12,197 nucleotides of DNA from Candidatus Moranbacteria bacterium UBA4824. GTDB taxonomy: Bacteria; Patescibacteriota; Minisyncoccia; Moranbacterales; UBA2206. Below, piece after piece: positions 1-5,639 of the stretch. The translations under genes were made by a program, and so were the position numbers. Numbering within the stretch: position 1 is the stretch's first letter; every line of letters begins with the position of its first letter. The notes under the pieces are model-generated. The model ran no database searches, was not told the origin of the DNA, and saw only the letters and a list, made by a program, of their open reading frames with translations. The stretch is from contig DHFM01000066.1 of assembly GCA_002400405.1 (NCBI GenBank), forward strand, positions 16,384-28,580, in the 5' to 3' direction.

Positions 1-6
1 TTTTTT

Positions 7-32
7 AAAAACCGCCATTAAAAGCGGTTTTT
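7..32. terminator. Rho-independent terminator hairpin
   Basis: The stem AAAAACCGC (7-15... read as A-run plus ACCGC 11-15) pairs with GCGGTTTTT (24-32) around the 8-nt loop 16-23. Read leftward it follows the last gene of the minus-strand operon and ends in a T-rich tract; read rightward it also ends in a T run, so it can work in both directions. It is the only classical hairpin-plus-U-tract terminator I see in the window. Confidence 0.75.
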
Positions 33-60
33 ATTAAAGGGGAGTGGCTAGGAGAAATAT

Positions 61-99
61 CTATAGTGTCGCACAATGTCAGTTTCGCGACACGCATAG
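61..99. repeat. Imperfect palindrome after the nuclease gene
   Basis: GTGTCGC (66-72) pairs with GCGACAC (87-93), and CTAT/ATAG extends the stem outside a small bulge. The loop is 14 nt. No U-run follows, so it is not a typical terminator; it could be a remnant of a palindromic element. It lies between the nuclease stop codon and the terminator. Confidence 0.45.
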
Positions 100-753
100 T
101 TATATTGCTTTATAAGAAGAATATTTTTTCAGTTCTTCTTGAAATTCTTTAAAATTTAAAATTATCCAATTTATTGGAAACTTGTTTGTTTTTTTGTTTA
201 TCCAACTTATAATATCAGCATCATTAATATTTTTCCCAAAATATATAAAATAAACAATTAGCCTAGAATTAGATTTGATATATTTCTTTTCTTTTATATT
301 CATAATGATTTTTACTCCCCTACTATTGTCAGTTCCAAAAACATCGATTGCAAAATTATTAGGTTTTGCGTATACATAAAAATCATATCTATTTTTACTA
401 CTATAGCCCAACATCAAATTTTCATTTAGAAGCGGTTTTTCTATGTGTATGAATTTTTCATCAAAATTCTTTTTTAAAAGTTCATAAATTATGTTTTCGT
501 AATTTCTCCCTCTTTTATTAACATTGGAAGATATGGAGGATCTTTCTTCTCCTGAGCCATAATTTTCTATAGGTAAATTTAATATTTTTCTTAAATTTGG
601 CAATCCTCCAAACTTTCTTTGTATTTGCCTTGAAGAAAGCAAAAAATCAAAACTATCAATCTCAAGCGCAGTTGGATATCTTCCATAAGTATTAAAAAAT
701 TTTTCAAAGCCATCTTTTATTTTTTCGATTGTCCAAATGTTTTTGTGTGGCAT
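100..753 (-). CDS. Putative nuclease with homing-endonuclease-associated repeat
   Basis: A 217-residue protein. Residues 8-60 (TIEKIKDGFEKFF, GRYPTALEID, SSRQIQRKFGGLPNLRKILNL) match the pattern of the homing-endonuclease-associated repeat (HNH_repeat type): a small helical DNA-binding unit with G-x-x-P-T, an acidic turn, then R-x-FG and a final aliphatic helix. The rest resembles a restriction-endonuclease fold: a helix with E86 (YENIIYELL), then D124 (RYDFYVY) and D137 (FAIDVFG) in predicted strands. The usual E-x-K lysine is not evident, so catalysis is uncertain. The start is ATG 753, 4 nt after the M23 stop, so it is the distal gene of the gltX-M23 operon. A DNA-acting, possibly selfish or defence nuclease is an inference. 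No HNH or LAGLIDADG motif was seen. Confidence 0.6.
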   Translation of the reverse strand: MPHKNIWTIEKIKDGFEKFFNTYGRYPTALEIDSFDFLLSSRQIQRKFGGLPNLRKILNLPIENYGSGEERSSISSNVNKRGRNYENIIYELLKKNFDEKFIHIEKPLLNENLMLGYSSKNRYDFYVYAKPNNFAIDVFGTDNSRGVKIIMNIKEKKYIKSNSRLIVYFIYFGKNINDADIISWINKKTNKFPINWIILNFKEFQEELKKYSSYKAI

Positions 754-757
754 AAAT

Positions 758-1990
758 TTATTTCAGATACTTCATTGGGTTGATTGAAGCACCAACTGGA
801 ATCATTAAACTCTTAACGTATTTTGATTCAACTGTTTCAAAACTTTTAGAAGTAAAAACTGAAAAATGAAGATGTGGTCCTGTGGAATATCCAGTGTTGC
901 CACTTTTTCCAATTTTGTCTCCTGTTTTAACCTTACTCCCCTTTGAAACAAGCTGACTACTAAGATGTCCATAAAGAGTAAGAAGCCCATCACCGTGATC
1001 AATTGCAACCCATTTGCCATAAGCATATTTTCCGTTATTACCAACGCCGACAACTTTACCACTCTTAACTGCGAAAATATTATTACCTGTGCTAATTCCA
1101 AAATCAATTCCATTGTGTGGTTTTCCGCCATAGGCTCCGGCTTTGGCAAAAGAAGTCATTCCGTAACCCTGAGTGATTCTCACTGAAGAAACTGGATAAT
1201 TAAAATAGCCTCCCTTGGCTGGGGGCAGTTTACTATAATCAACTGATTTTGCTGATTCTAAGGTATAAATCTCATTTTCAATTTCAGACAAAAGTTTTTC
1301 ATATTTTTCTTTTTCCGTTTTGGTTTCAACTAGGATTTTTTGTTTTTGATTTTCACTTAATTGTAATTCATACTTATCGCTTTGAAGTTCATTTTTCAAT
1401 TTATCACTTTGTTCATAAGAGCCTTGTAATTCTTTTTGATTACTAACCAATTCCTCTTGATTTTTTTTAATTCCATTTAAAAGATCAGACACTTTTACTC
1501 CAGATTGATTGATATAGTCCATTTGCCCAAAAGGGTTTATTAAGGTGTTATCCAGAAGAAGTATTTCAAGTATCCCCTGCTGATCATAATCATAATAGGA
1601 CTGCATTAACCCGGAGAGCATTTTTTTCTGATAGATAATTTCCTTTTCTTTTTCTTCGATGCTATTTTCTAGTGCGGTTATTTTTTCGGAAAGAGTGTTT
1701 AGATTTTTTATAGTTTCTAGAAGAGCTTTTTGATTTTCGGCCTGTTCTTTATTTATGTAGCCAAGTTGATTACTAACAACCTCAAGTTGCTTGCTTTTTA
1801 TTTCTATTATTTTTTCATATTTTTCAATTTTTTCACAATCATCCTTGCATTTTTTTTGCAAAGAAGTGTCAGTCGGATAAAGATCTTCACATTTATCTTT
1901 ACACGCATCAGCAAAAACATTTTTCAAATTGAAGAATGAAAAAATTATAATAAATATAAAAAATATTAATTTTGTTTTTTTGTTTAACAT
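758..1990 (-). CDS. Secreted coiled-coil M23 (LytM-like) peptidase
   Basis: A 410-residue envelope protein. Residues 1-27 are a signal peptide with a very hydrophobic core (LIFFIFIIIFSFF) and cleavage likely near VFA-D28 or ADA-C30. Residues 55-135 and 170-248 are long charged coiled coils, separated by a stretch (136-165, ILEILLLDN, INPFGQMDYI) like the regulatory element of EnvC/PcsB-type proteins. Residues 262-385 are a LytM/M23 domain with intact zinc-site motifs: HNGID (H292, D296), YGHLS (H342) and GPHLHF (H373, H375). It should cleave peptidoglycan peptide cross-links or activate hydrolases during division. Two CX3C pairs (C30/C34 and C48/C52) directly follow the signal peptide, which is unusual. 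A lipoprotein anchor at C30 is possible, but the lipobox is poor. The start lies 19 bp after gltX. Confidence 0.92.
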   Translation of the reverse strand: MLNKKTKLIFFIFIIIFSFFNLKNVFADACKDKCEDLYPTDTSLQKKCKDDCEKIEKYEKIIEIKSKQLEVVSNQLGYINKEQAENQKALLETIKNLNTLSEKITALENSIEEKEKEIIYQKKMLSGLMQSYYDYDQQGILEILLLDNTLINPFGQMDYINQSGVKVSDLLNGIKKNQEELVSNQKELQGSYEQSDKLKNELQSDKYELQLSENQKQKILVETKTEKEKYEKLLSEIENEIYTLESAKSVDYSKLPPAKGGYFNYPVSSVRITQGYGMTSFAKAGAYGGKPHNGIDFGISTGNNIFAVKSGKVVGVGNNGKYAYGKWVAIDHGDGLLTLYGHLSSQLVSKGSKVKTGDKIGKSGNTGYSTGPHLHFSVFTSKSFETVESKYVKSLMIPVGASINPMKYLK

Positions 1991-2009
1991 GAGTTTTATT
2001 TTCTTTCTT

Positions 2010-3602
2010 TTATATTTTGCCTATTGTATTTTTTAATCTTGATAATGTTTCTTCTTTCCCAAGCACCCACGCACATTCAAATGGCGAGGGGGATTTTTTC
2101 TCTCCTGTAAGTGTGGCGCGCAAAGGCCAAAGGAGCTCTCCCCTCCCGCCTGCTCGCCTCGATTCGGCGAAGCGGGCCAGCGAGGCAGGCTTTTCATCCG
2201 CCTTTTCCATCAGAATTTTTTCCAAATTTTCGCGTGTCCAATTTTCGTCCGTTATATTTTCTAAAACAGTCAAAGATTTTTCCAGAGATTTTTTCAAATC
2301 TTCATCACTCATATCTTTCCAGCGCAAAAGTTCTTTGTCAAAATTTGCGTCGTGAAAAAAGAACTGATTACTCTCCCCTACTTCTGACAAATTTTGCAAA
2401 CGGTCTTGTTCGATGGTTAGAATTTTTTTTAAATAATTTTCTTTCTCTTCTGTGCTACATGCTTCATGCTTCATGTTCCATGATTTATAGAATTCTTTTT
2501 CCTCAAAAAATTCCAAAGATTTTTGATACAATTCTTCGATGGAAAGTTTTTTGATCCACTGTGAATTTATCCAATCTAATTTTTTTATGTCAAAAACTGC
2601 GCCCGCTTTGTGAACATGCGAGAGATCAAATTTTTCTACCAATTCTTCAAGCGTGAAAATTTCTTGCGTTTCTCCTTTCCCCGGGTTCCAACCAAGCATT
2701 GCTACGAAATTAATGATCGCTTCTTTCAAATAGCCTTTCTTTATATAATCTTCCACCGCTACATCTCCTTGGCGCTTAGAAAGTTTGGATTTGTCGGGAT
2801 TAAGAAGGAGTGGTAGATGAGCAAATTTTGGAGCTTCCCAGCCAAAATAGCGATACAACAAAATATGAATCGGCATACTCGGAAGCCATTCTTCACCACG
2901 AATAACATGAGTAGTTTGCATATCATGATCATCTATGACACTAGCTAGATGATAGGTCGGAAATCCATCAGATTTTAAAAGTATTTGATCGGTAACTAAA
3001 TTAGTATTGAATTTGACGCGTCCTCTAATTATGTCATCAGCCTCAATTATTTCGTCGTGCGGAACTTTGATTCGAATAGTATAAGGACAATTATTTTTTA
3101 GATTTTTATTCACTTCTTCTTCGCTAACATTTTGTAAACAAAACCTATCATAAATGGGTGGTTGTTTTTTGGCGGTTTGTTCTTTCCTCATTTCCTCGAG
3201 TCTTTCTGGTTCACAAAAGCAATAGTAAGCATAACCATTTTTTACTAACTCATCAGCATATTTTTTGTAAATTTCCAATTTTTCTGATTGAATGTATGGC
3301 CCATACTCGCCCACTTCAAAAACTCCAGGGTAATTTTTTGATTCCTGACTATTTGTATTGCTACTTAACACTTTACTTAACATCACTCCTTCATTTCTTT
3401 CTAATCCCAGAAAATCCAATGAATTTATTAATTTTTCCACTGCACCTTCAACAAATCTTTTTCGATCAGTATCTTCAATTTTAAGCAGAAAATCACCATC
3501 ATTTTTTTTGGCGAATAAATAGGCATAAAGCGCAGTTCGAAGACCTCCTACATGTAAGTATCCGGTTGGCGACGGCGCAAATCTAGTTCTGATTTTGTTC
3601 AT
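2010..3602 (-). CDS. gltX: Glutamyl-tRNA synthetase
   Basis: A class I aminoacyl-tRNA synthetase that charges tRNA(Glu) in the cytoplasm. The N-terminal Rossmann domain has RFAPSPTGYLHVGG (HIGH-type motif HVGG at 17-20), DTDRKR (44-49) and the glutamate-specific GEYGPYIQSE. The KMSKS-type loop is KLSKRQGD at 273-280. The anticodon-binding region runs to residue 530; the ending LLWPLRATLTG...SPSPFE is typical. At 530 residues it is longer than usual because of inserted-looking segments: about 73-97 (VMLSKVLSS..., origin unclear), 375-383 (NMKHEACST, from a heptamer repeat at 2455-2482) and 471-485 (KPASLARFAESRRAG, from a GC-rich palindrome at 2148-2190). All keep the frame. The start ATG 3602 lies 4 nt after the upstream stop (TAA-ATTT-ATG). 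In lineages without GlnRS it would also mischarge tRNA(Gln); that is not testable here. Confidence 0.97.
   Translation of the reverse strand: MNKIRTRFAPSPTGYLHVGGLRTALYAYLFAKKNDGDFLLKIEDTDRKRFVEGAVEKLINSLDFLGLERNEGVMLSKVLSSNTNSQESKNYPGVFEVGEYGPYIQSEKLEIYKKYADELVKNGYAYYCFCEPERLEEMRKEQTAKKQPPIYDRFCLQNVSEEEVNKNLKNNCPYTIRIKVPHDEIIEADDIIRGRVKFNTNLVTDQILLKSDGFPTYHLASVIDDHDMQTTHVIRGEEWLPSMPIHILLYRYFGWEAPKFAHLPLLLNPDKSKLSKRQGDVAVEDYIKKGYLKEAIINFVAMLGWNPGKGETQEIFTLEELVEKFDLSHVHKAGAVFDIKKLDWINSQWIKKLSIEELYQKSLEFFEEKEFYKSWNMKHEACSTEEKENYLKKILTIEQDRLQNLSEVGESNQFFFHDANFDKELLRWKDMSDEDLKKSLEKSLTVLENITDENWTRENLEKILMEKADEKPASLARFAESRRAGGRGELLWPLRATLTGEKKSPSPFECAWVLGKEETLSRLKNTIGKI
2148..2190. repeat. GC-rich palindromic repeat inside gltX
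   Basis: GCCTGCTCGC (2148-2157) pairs with GCGAGGCAGGC (2180-2190) with one bulged base; a small TTCG-G-CGAA hairpin sits in the loop. Its GC content contrasts sharply with the surrounding AT-rich gene. On the coding strand it is read through as KPASLARFAESRRAG, residues 471-485, at a place where GluRS families normally pass directly into (G)RGxLxxPLR. This looks like an in-frame insertion of a REP-like element. Confidence 0.7.
2455..2482. repeat. Heptanucleotide tandem repeat in gltX
   Basis: Four consecutive 7-mers CTACATG, CTTCATG, CTTCATG, TTCCATG. On the coding strand they read as NMKHEACST within the C-terminal helical part of GluRS. The unit is the same CATGAA-type heptamer found at 4505-4535 and 6064-6098. 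Confidence 0.75.
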
Positions 3603-3606
3603 AAAT

Positions 3607-4041
3607 TTAAGCGATTTCTTTTTCCTCCTTATCTTTTTTAATTATCCTCCAATGCAGAAGGCAAAGTGGCAAAGCGACAAGAAACATTGTGAATGAGTCG
3701 ACATAGTTTCTCTGACGTTCTCTGGTGAGACAGATGTCGCCATAATTATTTTCTTTCCATCCTTTATAGTCTTGAAGAAATGAATTTAGTTGATCTTTTT
3801 GATCTTGAGTGGTAAGTTCAGAATCTCTTGCTTTCTCAACGGATTTAATTGAATCAAGTTCATAAAGTGGAGGTTGACTAGTGCACATTCCGTATCCTCC
3901 CTTTTCCGCTTCCGGAAAAATATACGCCTTAAGTGTTGTATTTATAATTCTTCCAGTGCCAACTGCTACAAAAATCAGACTAATAAGTACCGCTAAATAC
4001 AAATAGATAGAACGAATTAGTTTTGTTGTTTTTGTTGTCAT
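3607..4041 (-). CDS. Two-helix membrane protein, function unknown
   Basis: A 144-residue protein. A transmembrane helix spans about residues 11-34 (SIYLYLAVLISLIFVAVGTGRI) and a second about 114-132 (VDSFTMFLVALPLCLLHW), separated by a polar segment of about 80 residues holding C53 and C104, which could form a disulfide if the loop is extracytoplasmic. The C-terminus is a charged tail (KKDKEEKEIA). I recognise the architecture as common among CPR hypotheticals but not a named family. The open frame extends up to ATG 4107, but those 22 extra residues (MLNLFQHPKQILKQVQDDKIKF) come wholly from a REP element; ATG 4041 (MTTKTTKLIRS) is preferred and carries the AAATTTATG leader shared with other genes here. 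It lies 4 nt before gltX. Confidence 0.8.
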   Translation of the reverse strand: MTTKTTKLIRSIYLYLAVLISLIFVAVGTGRIINTTLKAYIFPEAEKGGYGMCTSQPPLYELDSIKSVEKARDSELTTQDQKDQLNSFLQDYKGWKENNYGDICLTRERQRNYVDSFTMFLVALPLCLLHWRIIKKDKEEKEIA

Positions 4042-4051
4042 AAATTTTATT

Positions 4052-4112
4052 TTGTCATCCTGAACTTGTTTCAGGATCTGTTTTGGATGCTGAAATAAAT
4101 TCAGCATGACAA
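4052..4112. repeat. REP-like double hairpin (GTCAT-CCTGAA family)
   Basis: Outer arms TTGTCATCCTGAA (4052-4064) and TTCAGCATGACAA (4100-4112) are complementary at 12 of 13 positions. Inside are two separate hairpins: CCTGAA/TTCAGG (4059-4064/4070-4075) and ATGCTGAA/TTCAGCAT (4087-4094/4100-4107). This resembles the widespread bacterial 'GTCATCCTGAACTTGTTTCAGGATC' repeats. It fills the gap between the glycosyltransferase and membrane-protein genes and creates the spurious N-terminal extension of the latter. Confidence 0.8.
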
Positions 4113-4122
4113 TTTTTTAATT

Positions 4123-4944
4123 TTATTTTTTATTAATAGTCACCCTAATTGGAAAAATTATCACTGCAAGAAAAATTCTTTTGAGTCTTTCTTTTTTGAA
4201 TTTCCACTCCTGTGGTTGGAATATTCGCCACAACCATTCGAGACCGATTAATCTCAAAATTTTTGGAGCGCGACGGACTTTTCCGGTAAGAAAATCGAAA
4301 CATCCACCAACTCCCATGGCTAAGCGTATTTTACCCCCACACCTATCATTTTGCAAGTCTGATGATTGTTCAAAATCTCCATTTAAATTTTTGTTTGATA
4401 TATTTTTACTATTGTTATGGGATAGGTGTGGGGGTGTATCACATTTTTGCGAATTTATGAAGAGTTCTTGCTGGGGAGCGCCGAAGTTGCAAAAAAGAAT
4501 AGAGCATGAAACATGAAACATGAAACATGAAACATTTTTTTCTAAATCAATGCCTTCTATAATCAGGTCAGGATAAATTTTCAATATAGCGCTTTTAGTT
4601 TCCTCGAAAGTGCTCAGGCCATCCTTATTAACAGCTAAAAAAACAGTAAAGTTTTGTTTCGAGGCGATTTTCAAAATTTCTAGCATTAAATCTGCGCCGG
4701 TAAATCTCGCTTTCAATTTTTTTCCAAATCGCCAAAAAGCTAATTTTATTCCAAATCCATCAGCCACATTTAAATCACAATTATTGATAATGTTTTTAAA
4801 CTCCGGATTTTTTTGCGCTTCCAGAATAAATTCCGGATTAATGGTGGCGATTTGATGGAATTTTGGTTCAATCAAAAAAGTTCTGATTTTTTCCAGAATT
4901 TCTTTTTTAGTGAGATTATCAACTTTGACTCCAAGGATGTTCAT
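4123..4944 (-). CDS. WecG/TagA/CpsF-family glycosyltransferase
   Basis: A 273-residue GT26-family enzyme, probably transferring an N-acetylmannosamine-type sugar to an undecaprenyl-linked acceptor for envelope glycan synthesis at the inner membrane face; the actual sugar cannot be read from sequence. Family motifs: ATINPE (33-38, with the conserved Thr), ADGFG (61-65, catalytic Asp D62), RFTGADL (80-86), FGAPQQE (154-160), GVGGCFDFLTGKVRRAP (211-227) and GLEWLWR (234-240). Two segments break the family pattern. Residues 137-148 (NVSCFMFHVSCS) come from the heptamer repeat at 4505-4535. Residues 170-204 come from a 105-bp palindromic element between FINSQKCD and KIRLAMGVGG. The frame survives both. 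The start codon is only 6 nt from the MITE-like element at 4951. Whether the loops are tolerated in the folded enzyme is unknown. Confidence 0.9.
   Translation of the reverse strand: MNILGVKVDNLTKKEILEKIRTFLIEPKFHQIATINPEFILEAQKNPEFKNIINNCDLNVADGFGIKLAFWRFGKKLKARFTGADLMLEILKIASKQNFTVFLAVNKDGLSTFEETKSAILKIYPDLIIEGIDLEKNVSCFMFHVSCSILFCNFGAPQQELFINSQKCDTPPHLSHNNSKNISNKNLNGDFEQSSDLQNDRCGGKIRLAMGVGGCFDFLTGKVRRAPKILRLIGLEWLWRIFQPQEWKFKKERLKRIFLAVIIFPIRVTINKK
4332..4436. mobile_element. Palindromic element (ACCCCCACACC ends), copy 1, in-frame in the glycosyltransferase gene
   Basis: ACCCCCACACCTATC (4333-4347) is perfectly complementary to GATAGGTGTGGGGGT (4421-4435). Adding the flanking T and G that both copies share gives 105 bp, exactly 35 codons. 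On the coding strand it supplies about TPPHLSHNNSKNISNKNLNGDFEQSSDLQNDRCGG, Asn/Ser-rich and unlike the family, between two well-aligned blocks. Copy 2 is in priA at 5838-5921. No transposase is encoded, so movement in trans is an inference. Confidence 0.75.
4505..4535. repeat. Heptanucleotide tandem repeat in the glycosyltransferase gene
   Basis: Four perfect copies of CATGAAA (4505-4532) followed by CAT. On the coding strand it reads NVSCFMFHVSC. It lies just upstream of the FGAPQQE motif, where related enzymes normally have a helix and strand leading to the conserved (V/F)GLGAPKQE block. Confidence 0.85.
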
Positions 4945-4950
4945 TTTATT

Positions 4951-5041
4951 TAGGACTTACGCGTTTGCAGACACTGGGTGTCTCGCGACCATAACAACCG
5001 AAAGACACCCAGTGTCTAAAACGGCAAACGTGTAAGTCCTA
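4951..5041. mobile_element. MITE-like palindrome with nested hairpins and candidate 5-bp target duplication
   Basis: A 91-bp inverted repeat. Outer ends TAGGACTTAC and GTAAGTCCTA are complementary; GTTTGC/GCAAAC continues the arm; inner AGACACTGGGTGTCT (4969-4983) and AGACACCCAGTGTCT (5003-5017) are perfect complements. Each inner arm is itself a small hairpin (GACAC-N3-GTGTC). The right arm carries an extra 6 nt, AAAACG. TTATT occurs immediately outside both ends (4946-4950 and 5042-5046), consistent with a 5-bp target duplication, though AT-rich flanks make chance possible. The ends resemble the AGGACTTACGC termini I associate with transposon and MITE ends in cyanobacteria. No ORF lies inside. 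Confidence 0.75.
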
Positions 5042-5584
5042 TTATTGTAGCGGGCAAGAATCAAGAATAGAATAACGACTTTCCTTGGAGCTGAACTGGC
5101 TAGTCATAACATCGACACTACTAGCATCAACAGTTAGGGGAAATTTTTCCAAAATACTTGGTTTGTTTTCCAAGTCTTCCCATTTATGTTTCTTTACGCG
5201 TCCCAACGTGATATGTGGACGAAAAGATTTTTTTGGTGAAGTGGAAATTCCTAATTCTTTTTCAATGGCATTGACTAAATTTTTCAATTCTTCGTTTGGT
5301 TCTCCTGTGAGGGCAATTACTTTTGGATCTTCTTTAGACGGAAAAAGTTCAATTTGGTCGAGTTTGATGTCAAAAATATCTACATTTTCGCAAGATTTTT
5401 TGACTTTTTCGCAAATTTCTAGGACAACTTCTTCATCGGTAAAGCCTAAATAGACCAAAGTTATGTGCAAATCAGCTTCTTTTTCCCATTTTACTGGCAG
5501 TTCTTGCCATTTTTCAGTCGTCAAAACTAGCCTTTTTTTGACTTTTGAGGGAAGATTAATACTGATAAATATCTTATTTTTCAT
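5042..5584 (-). CDS. thpR: RNA 2',3'-cyclic 3'-phosphodiesterase (2H family)
   Basis: A 180-residue member of the 2H phosphoesterase superfamily (LigT/ThpR), which opens 2',3'-cyclic phosphate ends of RNA to 2'-phosphates and has 2'-5' RNA ligase activity in vitro. Both catalytic H-x-T motifs are present: HITL at 40-43 (ADLHITLVYLG) and HITL at 124-127 (FRPHITLGRVK), with the usual spacing of about 84 residues. The N-terminus MKNKIFISINLP matches the family start (FIAI-x-LP), so I choose ATG 5584 rather than the in-frame ATG 5632; the extra 16 residues (MYHFIAKTSKRSYTSY) would overlap the promoter region. The stop codon TAA lies inside the TTATT duplication that borders the MITE-like element, so the insertion happened at the very end of this gene. 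Confidence 0.93.
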   Translation of the reverse strand: MKNKIFISINLPSKVKKRLVLTTEKWQELPVKWEKEADLHITLVYLGFTDEEVVLEICEKVKKSCENVDIFDIKLDQIELFPSKEDPKVIALTGEPNEELKNLVNAIEKELGISTSPKKSFRPHITLGRVKKHKWEDLENKPSILEKFPLTVDASSVDVMTSQFSSKESRYSILDSCPLQ

Positions 5585-5590
5585 ATATGA

Positions 5591-5619
5591 AGTGTAGCTT
5601 CTTTTAGAAGTTTTAGCAA
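5591..5619 (-). promoter_or_regulatory. Candidate promoter for thpR operon, leaderless
   Basis: On the minus strand TTGCTA (5619-5614) lies 17 nt upstream of TACACT (5596-5591), a good -35/-10 pair. Only 6 nt separate the -10 box from ATG 5584, so the transcript would begin at or next to the start codon. Confidence 0.55.
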
Positions 5620-5624
5620 TAAAG

Positions 5625-5633
5625 TGGTACAAT
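5625..5633 (+). promoter_or_regulatory. Extended -10 promoter for priA, leaderless
   Basis: TGGTACAAT is an extended -10 (TGn plus TACAAT, 5628-5633). It ends 6 nt before ATG 5640, predicting a leaderless mRNA. No convincing -35 box is visible, which is compatible with an extended -10 promoter. It diverges from the thpR promoter. Confidence 0.6.
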
Positions 5634-5639
5634 TAAGGC

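Noticed and set aside
2017..2554. Plus-strand open frames of 112 and 147 codons
   Set aside because: They are antisense to gltX, which has complete GluRS motifs; the frames show no recognisable protein pattern and include the GC-rich palindrome.
3625..3632. AAGGAGG on the minus strand upstream of gltX as a Shine-Dalgarno site
   Set aside because: It is about 21 nt from the ATG and is part of the KEEKEIA codons of the upstream gene, too far for normal SD function.
4951..5041. CRISPR repeat or tRNA-like structure
   Set aside because: There is a single inverted-repeat unit without spacers, and no anticodon arm or T-loop consensus; MITE-like structure explains it better.
5585..5632. Upstream ATG 5632 for thpR
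   Set aside because: The added 16 residues have no family match and overlap the -35/-10 region; MKNKIFISINLP is the usual N-terminus.
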